The notes: a model not told the origin generated them from the letters alone. Shown: positions 1-6,003, numbered from the stretch's first letter. The stretch: 6,588 bases of DNA from Eubacteriales Family XIII. Incertae Sedis bacterium (GCA_031254995.1 JAIRTJ010000039.1:1-6588); one strand, 5' to 3'. Translations and numbers: made by a program.

Positions 1-60
1 GAGTTGCCCCATTACGTGATTTCCAATCACGCGCGCTCGGCCGGACTACGCAACTCCTCC
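1..60 (-). tRNA. tRNA-Ser(GGA), 3' part cut off by the window edge
   Basis: Read on the minus strand, the 5' end at base 60 begins GGAGGAG (acceptor strand), then TT and a 3-bp D stem GCG/CGC around a D loop containing GTCCGGCCGAG. Next comes an anticodon arm CGTGA-TTGGAAA-TCACG, with loop at 20-26 and anticodon GGA at 22-24. The 3-bp D stem and the GGCNGA D loop are typical of serine tRNAs, and GGA reads UCC/UCU. The bases after the anticodon arm (GGGGCAACTC) fit the start of the long variable arm of a type II tRNA. The rest of the variable arm, the T arm and the 3' acceptor strand lie beyond base 1. The gene follows thrC on the same strand, 150 bp downstream, so it may be read through from thrC or have its own promoter. 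Confidence 0.9.
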
Positions 61-76
61 GTGTGCGTCGGATATA

Positions 77-105
77 AATTTACCACATTTCGTTTGAGAA
101 ATCAA
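77..105 (-). promoter_or_regulatory. possible promoter for tRNA-Ser
   Basis: On the minus strand, TTGATT (100-105) and TAAATT (77-82) are separated by 17 bases and would start transcription about 10 bases before the tRNA. Each hexamer matches consensus at only four of six positions. The -35 box lies inside the left arm of the inverted repeat at 100-147. This is a weak call, because read-through from thrC is an alternative. Confidence 0.3.
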
Positions 106-147
106 TCCGCCCATTTTCACCGATCATTTTTTCCGAGCGGATTGATT
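100..147. repeat. 11-bp perfect inverted repeat between thrC and tRNA-Ser
   Basis: AATCAATCCGC at 100-110 is matched exactly by its reverse complement GCGGATTGATT at 137-147, with a 26-base loop rich in T on the plus strand. On the thrC (minus) strand the stem is not followed by a U run, so it is not a classic intrinsic terminator. It could stabilise or process the 3' end of the thrC message, or be a protein binding site near the tRNA promoter. Confidence 0.6.
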
Positions 148-210
148 CGTTGAAATTTCGATATGCCGGTTCCGGGCAGCGGGACGGTAAATGTCGCGCG
201 AGGGCTTCGG

Positions 211-1707
211 CTAGTTCACGGACGCGCGCAACGCAGAAAGTCTTTGTTCGACTATGTCCGCCATCTCGCTTTTCGCGACTATATCGCCGTGAATGATCTT
301 CTTATCCCCGAGTCCGCGCAAACCCGCCGGCGTCGGTATCCCCGTCGCCTCGCGCAGCGCGTCGATGGCGTCAAATTCGTTCTCGGGTTTGGGCAGGCCG
401 AGACACTCGATCACGCGATCAGCGAATTTGTAGGCGCTTGCGGTTGAAGCGACGACTGTGGGCGTCCCATCGCCGGTCTTTTCGCGATAATCGGAATAGA
501 CGCTGTAGGCCACCGCAGTATGCGTGTCGATCAGGTATTGCTCTCCCTCCCACAGCGCGCGGATCGCCGCGTGCGCCTTGTCCATATTTGCGAATCCGCC
601 GTAAAAACAGCTCATACCGTCTTTGATTTTGTCGCTTACGGTATATTTGCCCGTCGTTTCCAACTCCGTCATGCAACGGGCGATTTCCCAGGAATTTTCA
701 CCGGAAAGATGCCACAAAAGCCTTTCCAGATTGCCGGAAACCAATATATCCATAGAGGGCGAACTGGTCAGATAAAATATTCTGTTCGCGTCGTAGACGC
801 CGCTGTTTATGAAATCGGCAAGCACACGATTCTCGTTCGACGCGCAGATCAGGGTTTTAACGGGGAGTCCCATCTCTTTCGCGTAAAAAGCGGCGAGAAT
901 ATTCCCGAAATTTCCCGTCGGGACGGAGATGTTGATTTCATCTCCCGAGACGATTTTTCCGCTGTCGATCAGCTGAATATACGCGTAAAAATAGTAAGCG
1001 ATCTGCGGTATCAAGCGCCCGATGTTGATGGAATTGGCCGACGACAGCTTGTAATCCTCGGCGGCGAGTCGAGTTGCAAACGCTTCATCGTTGAAGATCG
1101 CTTTGACGCCGGCCTGCGCGTCGTCGAAATTTCCCTTGATCGCGAAGACATGCGTATTTGCGCCGCGCTGCGTCACCATCTGTCGTTTCTGTATCTCGCT
1201 TACGCCGTCGACGGGATAGAACACGAATATCTCCGTGCCCGAAACGTCGGAAAAACCCTCCAGCGCGGCTTTCCCTGTATCTCCGGAGGTCGCGGTGAGA
1301 ATGACGACCTTCTTATCTTCCTTCTCTTTGCGAACGGAATATGTTAACAAATAAGGAAGAATAGACAAGGCCATATCCTTAAATGCCGCCGTTCTGCCGT
1401 GATAAAGCTCCAAAAAGAACGCGTTTTTCGTCGCGACGAGCGGTGCGATTTTCGGCGTGTCGAATTTCTCGTCGTAAGCTCCGTCCGTGCATCTGCGCAA
1501 TTCTTCTTCCTCAAAATCGGACAGAAATTCACGCATAATCCGAAATGCGATCTCATTGTACGCCGCGCCGCTCATATGCTCGAACTCCATTTGGAGCTTA
1601 GGCATTTTCGTCGGGACATACAAGCCCTTGTCCGGAGCCAATCCCTTTATGATTGCCTGCGCACTTCTCTTTTCCTCAAGGTCTCCCCTTGTGCTCACAT
1701 ATCGCAT
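211..1707 (-). CDS. thrC: threonine synthase
   Basis: This enzyme converts O-phospho-L-homoserine to L-threonine and phosphate with pyridoxal phosphate in the cytoplasm, the last step of threonine synthesis. The 498-residue protein is full length for the longer bacterial/fungal class of threonine synthase. Visible signatures are the N-terminal MRYVSTRGD, the PLP-lysine motif HGRTAAFKDMAL (Lys110), the phosphate-binding TSGDTG (140-145), SANSINIGR (223-231) and the glycine-rich PTGNFGN (263-269). The ATG at 1707 fits the conserved N-terminus. The gene lies 20 bp behind dapH on the same strand, so the two are almost surely co-transcribed, coupling threonine to diaminopimelate synthesis. The HGRT sequence replaces the more familiar HGPT or HGKT, which does not look disabling. 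The partner thrB (homoserine kinase) is not in the window. Confidence 0.97.
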   Translation of the reverse strand: MRYVSTRGDLEEKRSAQAIIKGLAPDKGLYVPTKMPKLQMEFEHMSGAAYNEIAFRIMREFLSDFEEEELRRCTDGAYDEKFDTPKIAPLVATKNAFFLELYHGRTAAFKDMALSILPYLLTYSVRKEKEDKKVVILTATSGDTGKAALEGFSDVSGTEIFVFYPVDGVSEIQKRQMVTQRGANTHVFAIKGNFDDAQAGVKAIFNDEAFATRLAAEDYKLSSANSINIGRLIPQIAYYFYAYIQLIDSGKIVSGDEINISVPTGNFGNILAAFYAKEMGLPVKTLICASNENRVLADFINSGVYDANRIFYLTSSPSMDILVSGNLERLLWHLSGENSWEIARCMTELETTGKYTVSDKIKDGMSCFYGGFANMDKAHAAIRALWEGEQYLIDTHTAVAYSVYSDYREKTGDGTPTVVASTASAYKFADRVIECLGLPKPENEFDAIDALREATGIPTPAGLRGLGDKKIIHGDIVAKSEMADIVEQRLSALRASVN

Positions 1708-1717
1708 AGATTAAAAG

Positions 1718-1725
1718 CCCCCCTT
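1718..1725 (-). promoter_or_regulatory. G-rich, non-canonical ribosome binding site of thrC
   Basis: On the minus strand AAGGGGGG ends 10 bases before the thrC ATG. It can pair with anti-Shine-Dalgarno RNA only with G:U pairs, unlike the AGGAGG sites of the aminotransferase gene and hom. The dapH stop codon (1728-1730) sits just upstream, so coupling to dapH translation may help initiation. Confidence 0.5.
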
Positions 1726-1727
1726 CG

Positions 1728-2420
1728 TCACAGTTTGCGCAACGCGTCTACGATCCCGATCTTTTCCTTTGCCGTGTCCTCGCGATTTTTTATGACCTTC
1801 GCAGGTATGCCCGCCGCGACGGCGTTCGGCGGGATGTCATCGATCACGACGGCTCCGGCCGCTATGACAGCGCCCTTTCCGATGCGCACGCCCTCCAACA
1901 CAACGGCGTTCGCGCCGATCAAAACGTCGTCTTCCACTTCTGCCGGCTTCGCGTTGGGCGGCTCTATTACGCCGGCCAACACCGCTCCAGCACCGATATG
2001 ACAATTGTCGCCCACGGTCGCGCGTCCGCCGAGTATCGCGCCCATATCGATCATGGAACCTTTTCCGATCGTCGCGCCGATATTGATGATCGCGCCCATC
2101 ATCACGACGGCGTTGTCTCCTATGGAAACTCCCTCGCGTATGATGGCGCCCGGCTCGATGCGCGCGTTCGCGCCCTTCAAATCCATCAAAGGAATCGCAG
2201 AATTACGCATGTGATTTTCTATTACGACATCCTCGATAACCTCGGCGTTTTTCTCCAAAACGGGAGCGATATCCGCCCAATCGCCGAATACGATCTTGTC
2301 CGCAGCGCCAAAAACGCGACATCCCTCAAAGGGAATCTCCTTGCCGGCTTTCAGATAGACCTTGACCGGCGTCTTCTTCTTCGATTCGCTGATCAATTGT
2401 ATGATTTCCTGCGCTTCCAC
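1728..2420 (-). CDS. dapH: 2,3,4,5-tetrahydropyridine-2,6-dicarboxylate N-acetyltransferase
   Basis: DapH transfers acetyl from acetyl-CoA to tetrahydrodipicolinate, giving N-acetyl-2-amino-6-oxopimelate. This defines the acetylase branch of diaminopimelate/lysine synthesis, typical of Bacillota. The 230-residue length is normal. An N-terminal alpha/beta DapH domain occupies about 1-80 (EAQEII, TPVKVYLK, VFGDWADIAPVL). A left-handed beta-helix of hexapeptide repeats covers about 85-210, with the family motifs NARIEPGAIIREGV (85-98), MMGAIINIGA (107-116), IDMGAILGGRATVG (124-137), IGAGAVLAGVIEP (142-154) and GIPAKVI (204-210). These distinguish it from succinyl-type DapD. The start is GTG, chosen because it gives the conserved xEAQEII beginning and has an AGGAG site 6 bases upstream. 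It lies 57 bp behind dapF, with no promoter seen between them. The acetylase-branch aminotransferase and deacetylase are not adjacent. Confidence 0.95.
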   Translation of the reverse strand: MEAQEIIQLISESKKKTPVKVYLKAGKEIPFEGCRVFGAADKIVFGDWADIAPVLEKNAEVIEDVVIENHMRNSAIPLMDLKGANARIEPGAIIREGVSIGDNAVVMMGAIINIGATIGKGSMIDMGAILGGRATVGDNCHIGAGAVLAGVIEPPNAKPAEVEDDVLIGANAVVLEGVRIGKGAVIAAGAVVIDDIPPNAVAAGIPAKVIKNREDTAKEKIGIVDALRKL

Positions 2421-2426
2421 TCTGCG

Positions 2427-2431
2427 CTCCT
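2427..2431 (-). promoter_or_regulatory. ribosome binding site fixing the GTG start of dapH
   Basis: AGGAG on the minus strand (within GGGAAAGGAGCG) lies 6 bases before the GTG at 2420. No in-frame ATG fits the DapH N-terminus better, so this site decides the start. Confidence 0.75.
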
Positions 2432-2477
2432 TTCCCCGGCGAAATCCCCGCGCGGCGTCCCGTGATTCGCTTATTCG

Positions 2478-3440
2478 TCAATAGGCAACGATTGCCCGCT
2501 GCGTCCATTCGTACACGCCTTTCGCAACGCGAACGGAAGGCCCTGACATATATACGTCGCCATCGTTTTCGATTCGAACGCACAACGCGCCGTAAGGAAG
2601 AATGAACGTCGTCTCCGGATTCAGCCAACCTTCCAAAGCGCCGACGACCGCAACGGCGCCCGCGCCCGTACCGCAGGCCGCGGTCAGTCCCGCGCCCCGT
2701 TCCCAAGTCGTGATCTCGACGGTTCCCGCGTCGATCGCGCGAACGAGGTCAACGTTGGTCTTTTCGCGAAAGAGCGGGTGTTCCGACAAGGTTTTCGCGA
2801 AACCAATCATCTCCGCGTTCGGCGATTCGTTCGCCGGCAACCGCACGACGGTATGGATCGTTCCCATGAATACGCAGCTCACCCTCGCGGTTTTGCCGCC
2901 CGCTTCAACGATTTTTTGCAGAAAACGCCCCTTTGAATTTCGCGCAATATCCCGCAAAGCGTCGTTTACGGCGGAATTCGGCGAGGTTTCCTCGTCATCG
3001 CTTTTAGGAAACGCCTTTGCCGACTCCTCGGATATCCCCAGCCGCTCAAGGGAAAAATCGGGCTTTCCCATATTGATTTCGGTTCGGAACGGCTCCTCGC
3101 GAAGAATCCTCACGCGCATGTCGCCCGCCTGAGTTTTTACGATGTGCGTCTCTTCGCCTCGCGATAGGATCCCTTCATCGCGACAATAATGCGCGAAGCA
3201 CCTTATGCCGTTACCGCACATGGGCGCGCGACTTCCGTCGCTGTTTTGGATCACCATTTCCAACGGACGCCGCTTCGCAATAATAAGACCGTCGGCTCCT
3301 ACTCCGATATGCCTGTCGCAGATCGCTTCCGCCAGACGCGCGCAAACCGCGTCGTCGTCCGCGTTATCGACCTCCGCCGCATCGACAATAATAAAATCAT
3401 TGCCGCAACCATGATATTTTGAAAATGGTATCGCTCGCAT
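2478..3440 (-). CDS. dapF: diaminopimelate epimerase (enlarged, variant active-site motif)
   Basis: DapF interconverts LL- and meso-diaminopimelate by a cofactor-free two-cysteine mechanism, supplying meso-DAP for peptidoglycan and lysine. Conserved motifs in order are KYHGCGNDF (8-16), GVGADGLI (46-53), QNSDGSRAPMCGNGIRC (65-81, first catalytic Cys75), KTNVD (227-231), WERGAG (246-251, Glu247/Arg248) and ACGTGAGA (255-262, second catalytic Cys256). The protein has 320 residues against about 275 for the family. The excess lies around 135-178, an acidic/polar insertion. The usual MGNPH is MGTIH here (Thr193 in place of the substrate-contacting Asn), and the usual AGETLACGTG is AGLTAACGTG. Both catalytic cysteines remain, so activity is expected. 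The ATG at 3440 is set by the short conserved N-terminus. It has no properly spaced Shine-Dalgarno site, and a TATAAT lies 6 bases upstream, which suggests a leaderless message. It is the first gene of dapF-dapH-thrC. Confidence 0.95.
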   Translation of the reverse strand: MRAIPFSKYHGCGNDFIIVDAAEVDNADDDAVCARLAEAICDRHIGVGADGLIIAKRRPLEMVIQNSDGSRAPMCGNGIRCFAHYCRDEGILSRGEETHIVKTQAGDMRVRILREEPFRTEINMGKPDFSLERLGISEESAKAFPKSDDEETSPNSAVNDALRDIARNSKGRFLQKIVEAGGKTARVSCVFMGTIHTVVRLPANESPNAEMIGFAKTLSEHPLFREKTNVDLVRAIDAGTVEITTWERGAGLTAACGTGAGAVAVVGALEGWLNPETTFILPYGALCVRIENDGDVYMSGPSVRVAKGVYEWTQRAIVAY

Positions 3441-3446
3441 TTTTCT

Positions 3447-3452
3447 ATTATA
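3447..3452 (-). promoter_or_regulatory. -10 box of the dapF-dapH-thrC promoter
   Basis: A perfect TATAAT on the minus strand ends 6 bases before the dapF ATG, placing the expected transcription start at or within a base or two of the A of the start codon. No good -35 hexamer is seen 16-18 bases upstream, and there is no extended TGn. An activator or weak basal strength is possible. Confidence 0.6.
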
Positions 3453-3480
3453 GCGCTTCCTCGGGGAAATAGGTAGCCGT

Positions 3481-3526
3481 CGCGCATAAACGCATCGTGC
3501 GCGTTCCCCGGCGTTCCCCCGGAACG
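3481..3526. repeat. two small inverted repeats and a 10-bp tandem in the dapF/aminotransferase divergent region
   Basis: CGCGCA (3481-3486) pairs with TGCGCG (3498-3503) across 11 bases. CGTTCC (3512-3517) pairs with GGAACG (3521-3526) across 3 bases. GCGTTCCCC is also repeated head-to-tail at 3501-3509 and 3511-3519, one helical turn apart. The elements lie upstream of both divergent -10 boxes, where an operator would be expected, but short GC-rich repeats also arise by chance. Confidence 0.35.
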
Positions 3527-3580
3527 AATGTCTCGAAATCGTTGAGGTTCGTTATGCTTACGCAAGCGCGAAAAATAGAG

Positions 3581-3586
3581 TATAAT
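3581..3586 (+). promoter_or_regulatory. -10 box for the aminotransferase gene
   Basis: A perfect TATAAT predicts a start near 3593 and a leader of about 34 bases. The best-spaced -35 position (3558-3563, TTACGC) matches consensus poorly. The divergent dapF -10 box is about 130 bp away, so the two promoters do not overlap. Confidence 0.55.
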
Positions 3587-3615
3587 GTGATAGCGGAAAA
3601 ATCCTTAAAGACAGA

Positions 3616-3621
3616 AGGAGG
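3616..3621 (+). promoter_or_regulatory. ribosome binding site of the aminotransferase gene
   Basis: AGGAGG (within AGAAGGAGGC) lies 5 bases before the ATG at 3627, a full-strength site that supports this start. Confidence 0.8.
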
Positions 3622-3626
3622 CAAGG

Positions 3627-4868
3627 ATGGACGAATTAAGCGATTTGCAAAGAAGATACGCAGAACTCAAGGAGAGAGGGCCGGATCTCGATCTTTCGCG
3701 CGGCAAGCCGCCGACCGACGTATTGGATCTGTCGAACGATTTTCTCGGAGAATTGGATACTTATCTGTCCGAGGACGGGACGGATATTCGCAATTACGGT
3801 GTTGCGACAGGGCTTTCGGAATGTCGCCGCATGCTTTCGGATTTGCTCGGCGTGCCGGCGGATTACATGATACTAGGAAACAACAGCAGCCTTTCCCACA
3901 TGTACAATGTGTTTTTTATGCTTCAAACCTTCGGAATAAACGGCTCGACGCCGTGGTCAAAGGAGGACGGGGCGAAAATACTGTGTCCCGTGCCGGGATA
4001 CGACAGGCATTTTGCGGTGACCGAGGACTTCGGCGTCGAGATGATTCCCGTTCCGATGACGGACGACGGACCTGATATGGATGCAGTCGAACGGTTAGCC
4101 GCGGAGGATGCTCGCGTAAAGGCGATTTGGTGCATACCCCTCTACTCGAATCCCGAAGGCGTCGTCTATTCCGACGAGACCGTGAGCCGTCTCGCGTCAA
4201 TGAAGACGGCGGATCCGCATTTTCGCATCTTCTGGGACAACGCTTACGGTGTGCATCATATCTTCGACGAACACCGCGTCGCGGACGTATTCGCGCTTTC
4301 CGAAAGCGCCGGAAACCCGGATCGAGTGTTTTATTATTTTTCCACCTCAAAGATCAATTTTCCGGGAGGCGGTGTCGGTCTCGTGGCATCCTCGCCCGCA
4401 AACACGCGTGATATGCTGACGCATATCGGCAGACAGACCATCGGCTACGACAAGATCACGCAGTTGCGCACCGTAAAATTCTTCGACGGCAAGGCTGAGA
4501 ATATCAAAAAACATATGAAAGACATCGCGAAGTTGCTGAGACCGCGTTTCGAACTCGTCATCGACTCGCTTGATAAGGCGTTTGAGGGTACGGACATCGT
4601 GACGTACAAAAAGCCCAAGGGCGGATACTTTCTGTCTCTCAATGTACCCGACGGTTGCGCCAAACGCGTCGTGCGCCTAGCGAAGGAAGCGGGCGTAAAG
4701 CTGACTCCGGCCGGAGCCACATGGCCCTGCGGCAAAGATCCCAAAGATCGCAACATACGCATCGCGCCGACCTGCCCGACGCTTGCGGAGCTCGAAACCA
4801 TCATGCCGATATTCTGCCTGTGCGTCAAGCTCGCAGCTGCGGAAAAGCGCGCGGGATCATCGAGATAG
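3627..4868 (+). CDS. class Ic PLP-dependent aminotransferase, probable aspartate aminotransferase
   Basis: This is a fold-type I aminotransferase of the MocR-like Pfam group (Aminotran_MocR). The group includes the class Ic aspartate aminotransferase of Corynebacterium, which interconverts aspartate and 2-oxoglutarate with oxaloacetate and glutamate. The 413 residues are close to the usual 420-430. Motifs in order: DLSRGKPP near the N-terminus (22-29), the cofactor phosphate site LGNNSS (83-88), PLYSNPEG (171-178, Asn175), FWDNAYGVHH (202-211, Asp204 and Tyr207), the PLP-binding STSKINFPGGG (239-249, Lys242) and the carboxylate-binding RNIRIAP (375-381, Arg378). It is divergent from dapF and convergent with hom, with a 48-bp gap. 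Among aspartate-pathway genes it most simply supplies aspartate. A role as the acetyl-diaminopimelate aminotransferase that DapH requires is an untested alternative. Family placement is firm, but substrate is less certain. Confidence 0.85.
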   Translation: MDELSDLQRRYAELKERGPDLDLSRGKPPTDVLDLSNDFLGELDTYLSEDGTDIRNYGVATGLSECRRMLSDLLGVPADYMILGNNSSLSHMYNVFFMLQTFGINGSTPWSKEDGAKILCPVPGYDRHFAVTEDFGVEMIPVPMTDDGPDMDAVERLAAEDARVKAIWCIPLYSNPEGVVYSDETVSRLASMKTADPHFRIFWDNAYGVHHIFDEHRVADVFALSESAGNPDRVFYYFSTSKINFPGGGVGLVASSPANTRDMLTHIGRQTIGYDKITQLRTVKFFDGKAENIKKHMKDIAKLLRPRFELVIDSLDKAFEGTDIVTYKKPKGGYFLSLNVPDGCAKRVVRLAKEAGVKLTPAGATWPCGKDPKDRNIRIAPTCPTLAELETIMPIFCLCVKLAAAEKRAGSSR

Positions 4869-4916
4869 GGACGATTTCGACCGCGTATCCCGTGAAGAAT
4901 TTTCGCGCCTCCGCGC

Positions 4917-5885
4917 TCATTTCGTGCGCGTCGCGATGTCGATGATGTCGCCGATGATCGCGCCGCCCGTAGGCAGCGGACCCGCGCCCTTGCCGTAAAA
5001 CATCGTTTCGCCGAGTATATTGCCCTTGAGATAGATCGCGTTGAATTCGTCGCTCACGCCCGCAAGCGGATGATTCGCGTCGATTCGAGCGGGCGCGACG
5101 GAACAGATGATCTCGCCGTCTTCCTTGGCGGCGTGAGCCAACAGCTTGACGACCTTGTTTTCCGCTTTCGCCTGCGCGATATCATCGGGCGTCACGCCCG
5201 AGATGCCGATGGTCGGGATTTCTTCGACCTTTACGCGATCCCCGAAACAGAGGGAGATGAGGATTGACAGCTTGTTCGCAGCGTCGATGCCTTCCACATC
5301 TGCGGTCGGATCGGCCTCCGCGAAGCCTTTTTCCTGCGCTTCCTTGAGTACGTCCGCGTATGAGCGACCGGCTCGCGTCATCTGCGTGAGGATGAAATTC
5401 GTCGTTCCGTTTAAAATGCCCGTGACCTCGTCGATTTGGTTTGAGCGAAGCGAAGTCTCGATCGCGTTGATCACCGGGATGCCGCCGCCGACGGCGGCTT
5501 CGAAGCGAAACAGGACGCCCGCCTCCTCAGCTTCGCCGGTCAGACGTTCGTAATTCGCCGCGAGCGCGGCCTTGTTCGCGGTCACGACGTGTTTTCCGTG
5601 TTTCATCGCTTCCGACATGAAAGTCGTCGCCGGCTCTATGCCGCCGATCAATTCCGCAACGATGTCGATCGAAGGATCCCGAAACGCTTCAAAGCGATCC
5701 GTCGTGAAAAGCGCGCGATCGGGGTTCGCCTCGCGCGGGCGGTCGATGTCCAACTCGATGATTTTGGCGACCTTCAAATCCAGACCCGTCTTCGCCGCGA
5801 TGGCGTCATGGTTGATCTCAAGTCCCCGATAAGTCCCGACGCCGATGTTCCCGAACCCCATGATGGCGATGTTCACTGTTTTCAT
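4917..5885 (-). CDS. hom: homoserine dehydrogenase, short form without ACT domain
   Basis: Hom reduces aspartate-4-semialdehyde to homoserine with NAD(P)H, opening the threonine/methionine branch. The order of motifs is complete for the catalytic part: Rossmann GFGNIGVGTYRG (10-21), HVVTANKAALA (99-109, Lys105), EAAVGGGIPVI (129-139), GILNGTTNFIL (156-166), FAEADPTADVEGIDAANKL (188-206, with Glu190 and catalytic Lys205) and a closing GKGAGPLPTGGAIIGDI (298-314). The chain ends at 322 residues directly after this. Typical bacterial Hom is about 430 residues with a C-terminal ACT domain for threonine inhibition, and that domain is absent. The 48-bp gap to the convergent aminotransferase gene leaves no room for a broken remnant. 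The ATG at 5885 has AGGAGG 9 bases upstream (5895-5900). The gene is divergent from lysC. Confidence 0.96.
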   Translation of the reverse strand: MKTVNIAIMGFGNIGVGTYRGLEINHDAIAAKTGLDLKVAKIIELDIDRPREANPDRALFTTDRFEAFRDPSIDIVAELIGGIEPATTFMSEAMKHGKHVVTANKAALAANYERLTGEAEEAGVLFRFEAAVGGGIPVINAIETSLRSNQIDEVTGILNGTTNFILTQMTRAGRSYADVLKEAQEKGFAEADPTADVEGIDAANKLSILISLCFGDRVKVEEIPTIGISGVTPDDIAQAKAENKVVKLLAHAAKEDGEIICSVAPARIDANHPLAGVSDEFNAIYLKGNILGETMFYGKGAGPLPTGGAIIGDIIDIATRTK

Positions 5886-5920
5886 AATAGGAATCCTCCT
5901 TCTGCCCGGTTTCGCACCAT
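5882..5920 (-). CDS. possible 12-codon upstream ORF overlapping the hom start
   Basis: Within the predicted hom leader, an ATG at 5920 opens a 12-codon frame (MVRNRAEGGFLL). Its TGA overlaps the hom ATG as ATGA. AAGGA lies 10 bases upstream of it (5931-5935). The hom Shine-Dalgarno is inside this ORF, so its translation could couple to or compete with hom initiation. The peptide is not rich in Thr, Ile or Met, so it does not look like a classic attenuator peptide. A chance ORF is quite possible. Confidence 0.3.
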   Translation of the reverse strand: MVRNRAEGGFLL

Positions 5921-5948
5921 TGATTGTTTATCCTTCGCGGAGTATAAT
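5920..5948 (+). promoter_or_regulatory. lysC promoter
   Basis: TTGATT (5920-5925), a 17-base spacer and a perfect TATAAT (5943-5948) give the best promoter in the window. The predicted start is near 5955, with a leader of about 50 bases. That is too short for a lysine riboswitch, and it contains no ATG. Confidence 0.75.
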
Positions 5949-5954
5949 ATTATA
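5943..5954. repeat. 12-bp palindrome made of two abutting divergent -10 boxes
   Basis: TATAATATTATA is a perfect palindrome. Its left half is the lysC -10 box on the plus strand and its right half is the hom -10 box on the minus strand. RNA polymerase opening one promoter would cover the other. Confidence 0.65.
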
Positions 5955-5957
5955 GCA
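5949..5957 (-). promoter_or_regulatory. extended -10 promoter of hom
   Basis: On the minus strand TGCTATAAT is a perfect -10 with the TGn extension, which can compensate for the lack of a good -35 (TGATGT at 5972-5977 is the best at 17-base spacing). The start is predicted near 5942, giving a leader of about 57 bases. That is too short for a T-box riboswitch. A second TATAAT on the same strand at 5966-5971 is a possible alternative. Confidence 0.65.
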
Positions 5958-5990
5958 TTATCACTATTATAACATCACCATTCGTATTTC

Positions 5991-5995
5991 GGGAG
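5991..5995 (+). promoter_or_regulatory. ribosome binding site of lysC
   Basis: GGGAG (within GGGAGAG) lies 8 bases before the ATG at 6004. It is moderate in strength and supports that start. Confidence 0.6.
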
Positions 5996-6003
5996 AGAAA
6001 AAA

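Noticed and set aside
520..1347. 275-residue open frame on the plus strand inside thrC
   Set aside because: It is fully antisense to a clear threonine synthase, has no recognised domain, and is rich in Arg/Val as expected from the complement of GC-rich codons.
2484..2496. GGCAA-CGA-TTGCC hairpin at the end of dapF as a terminator
   Set aside because: The stem is only 5 bp, lies within the coding region, and lacks a U run; dapH follows with its own ribosome site and no promoter.
2602..3132. 176-residue open frame antisense to dapF
   Set aside because: Low-complexity Ser/Ala-rich translation opposite a conserved enzyme, with no domain seen.
3497..4075. 192-residue plus-strand frame overlapping the aminotransferase start
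   Set aside because: It is out of frame with a strongly conserved aminotransferase, and its ATG lies upstream of the -10 box at 3581.
4869..4916. Bidirectional terminator or ACT-domain remnant between the aminotransferase gene and hom
   Set aside because: Only a 4-bp GCGC/GCGC stem without a T run is present, and 48 bp cannot hold an ACT remnant.
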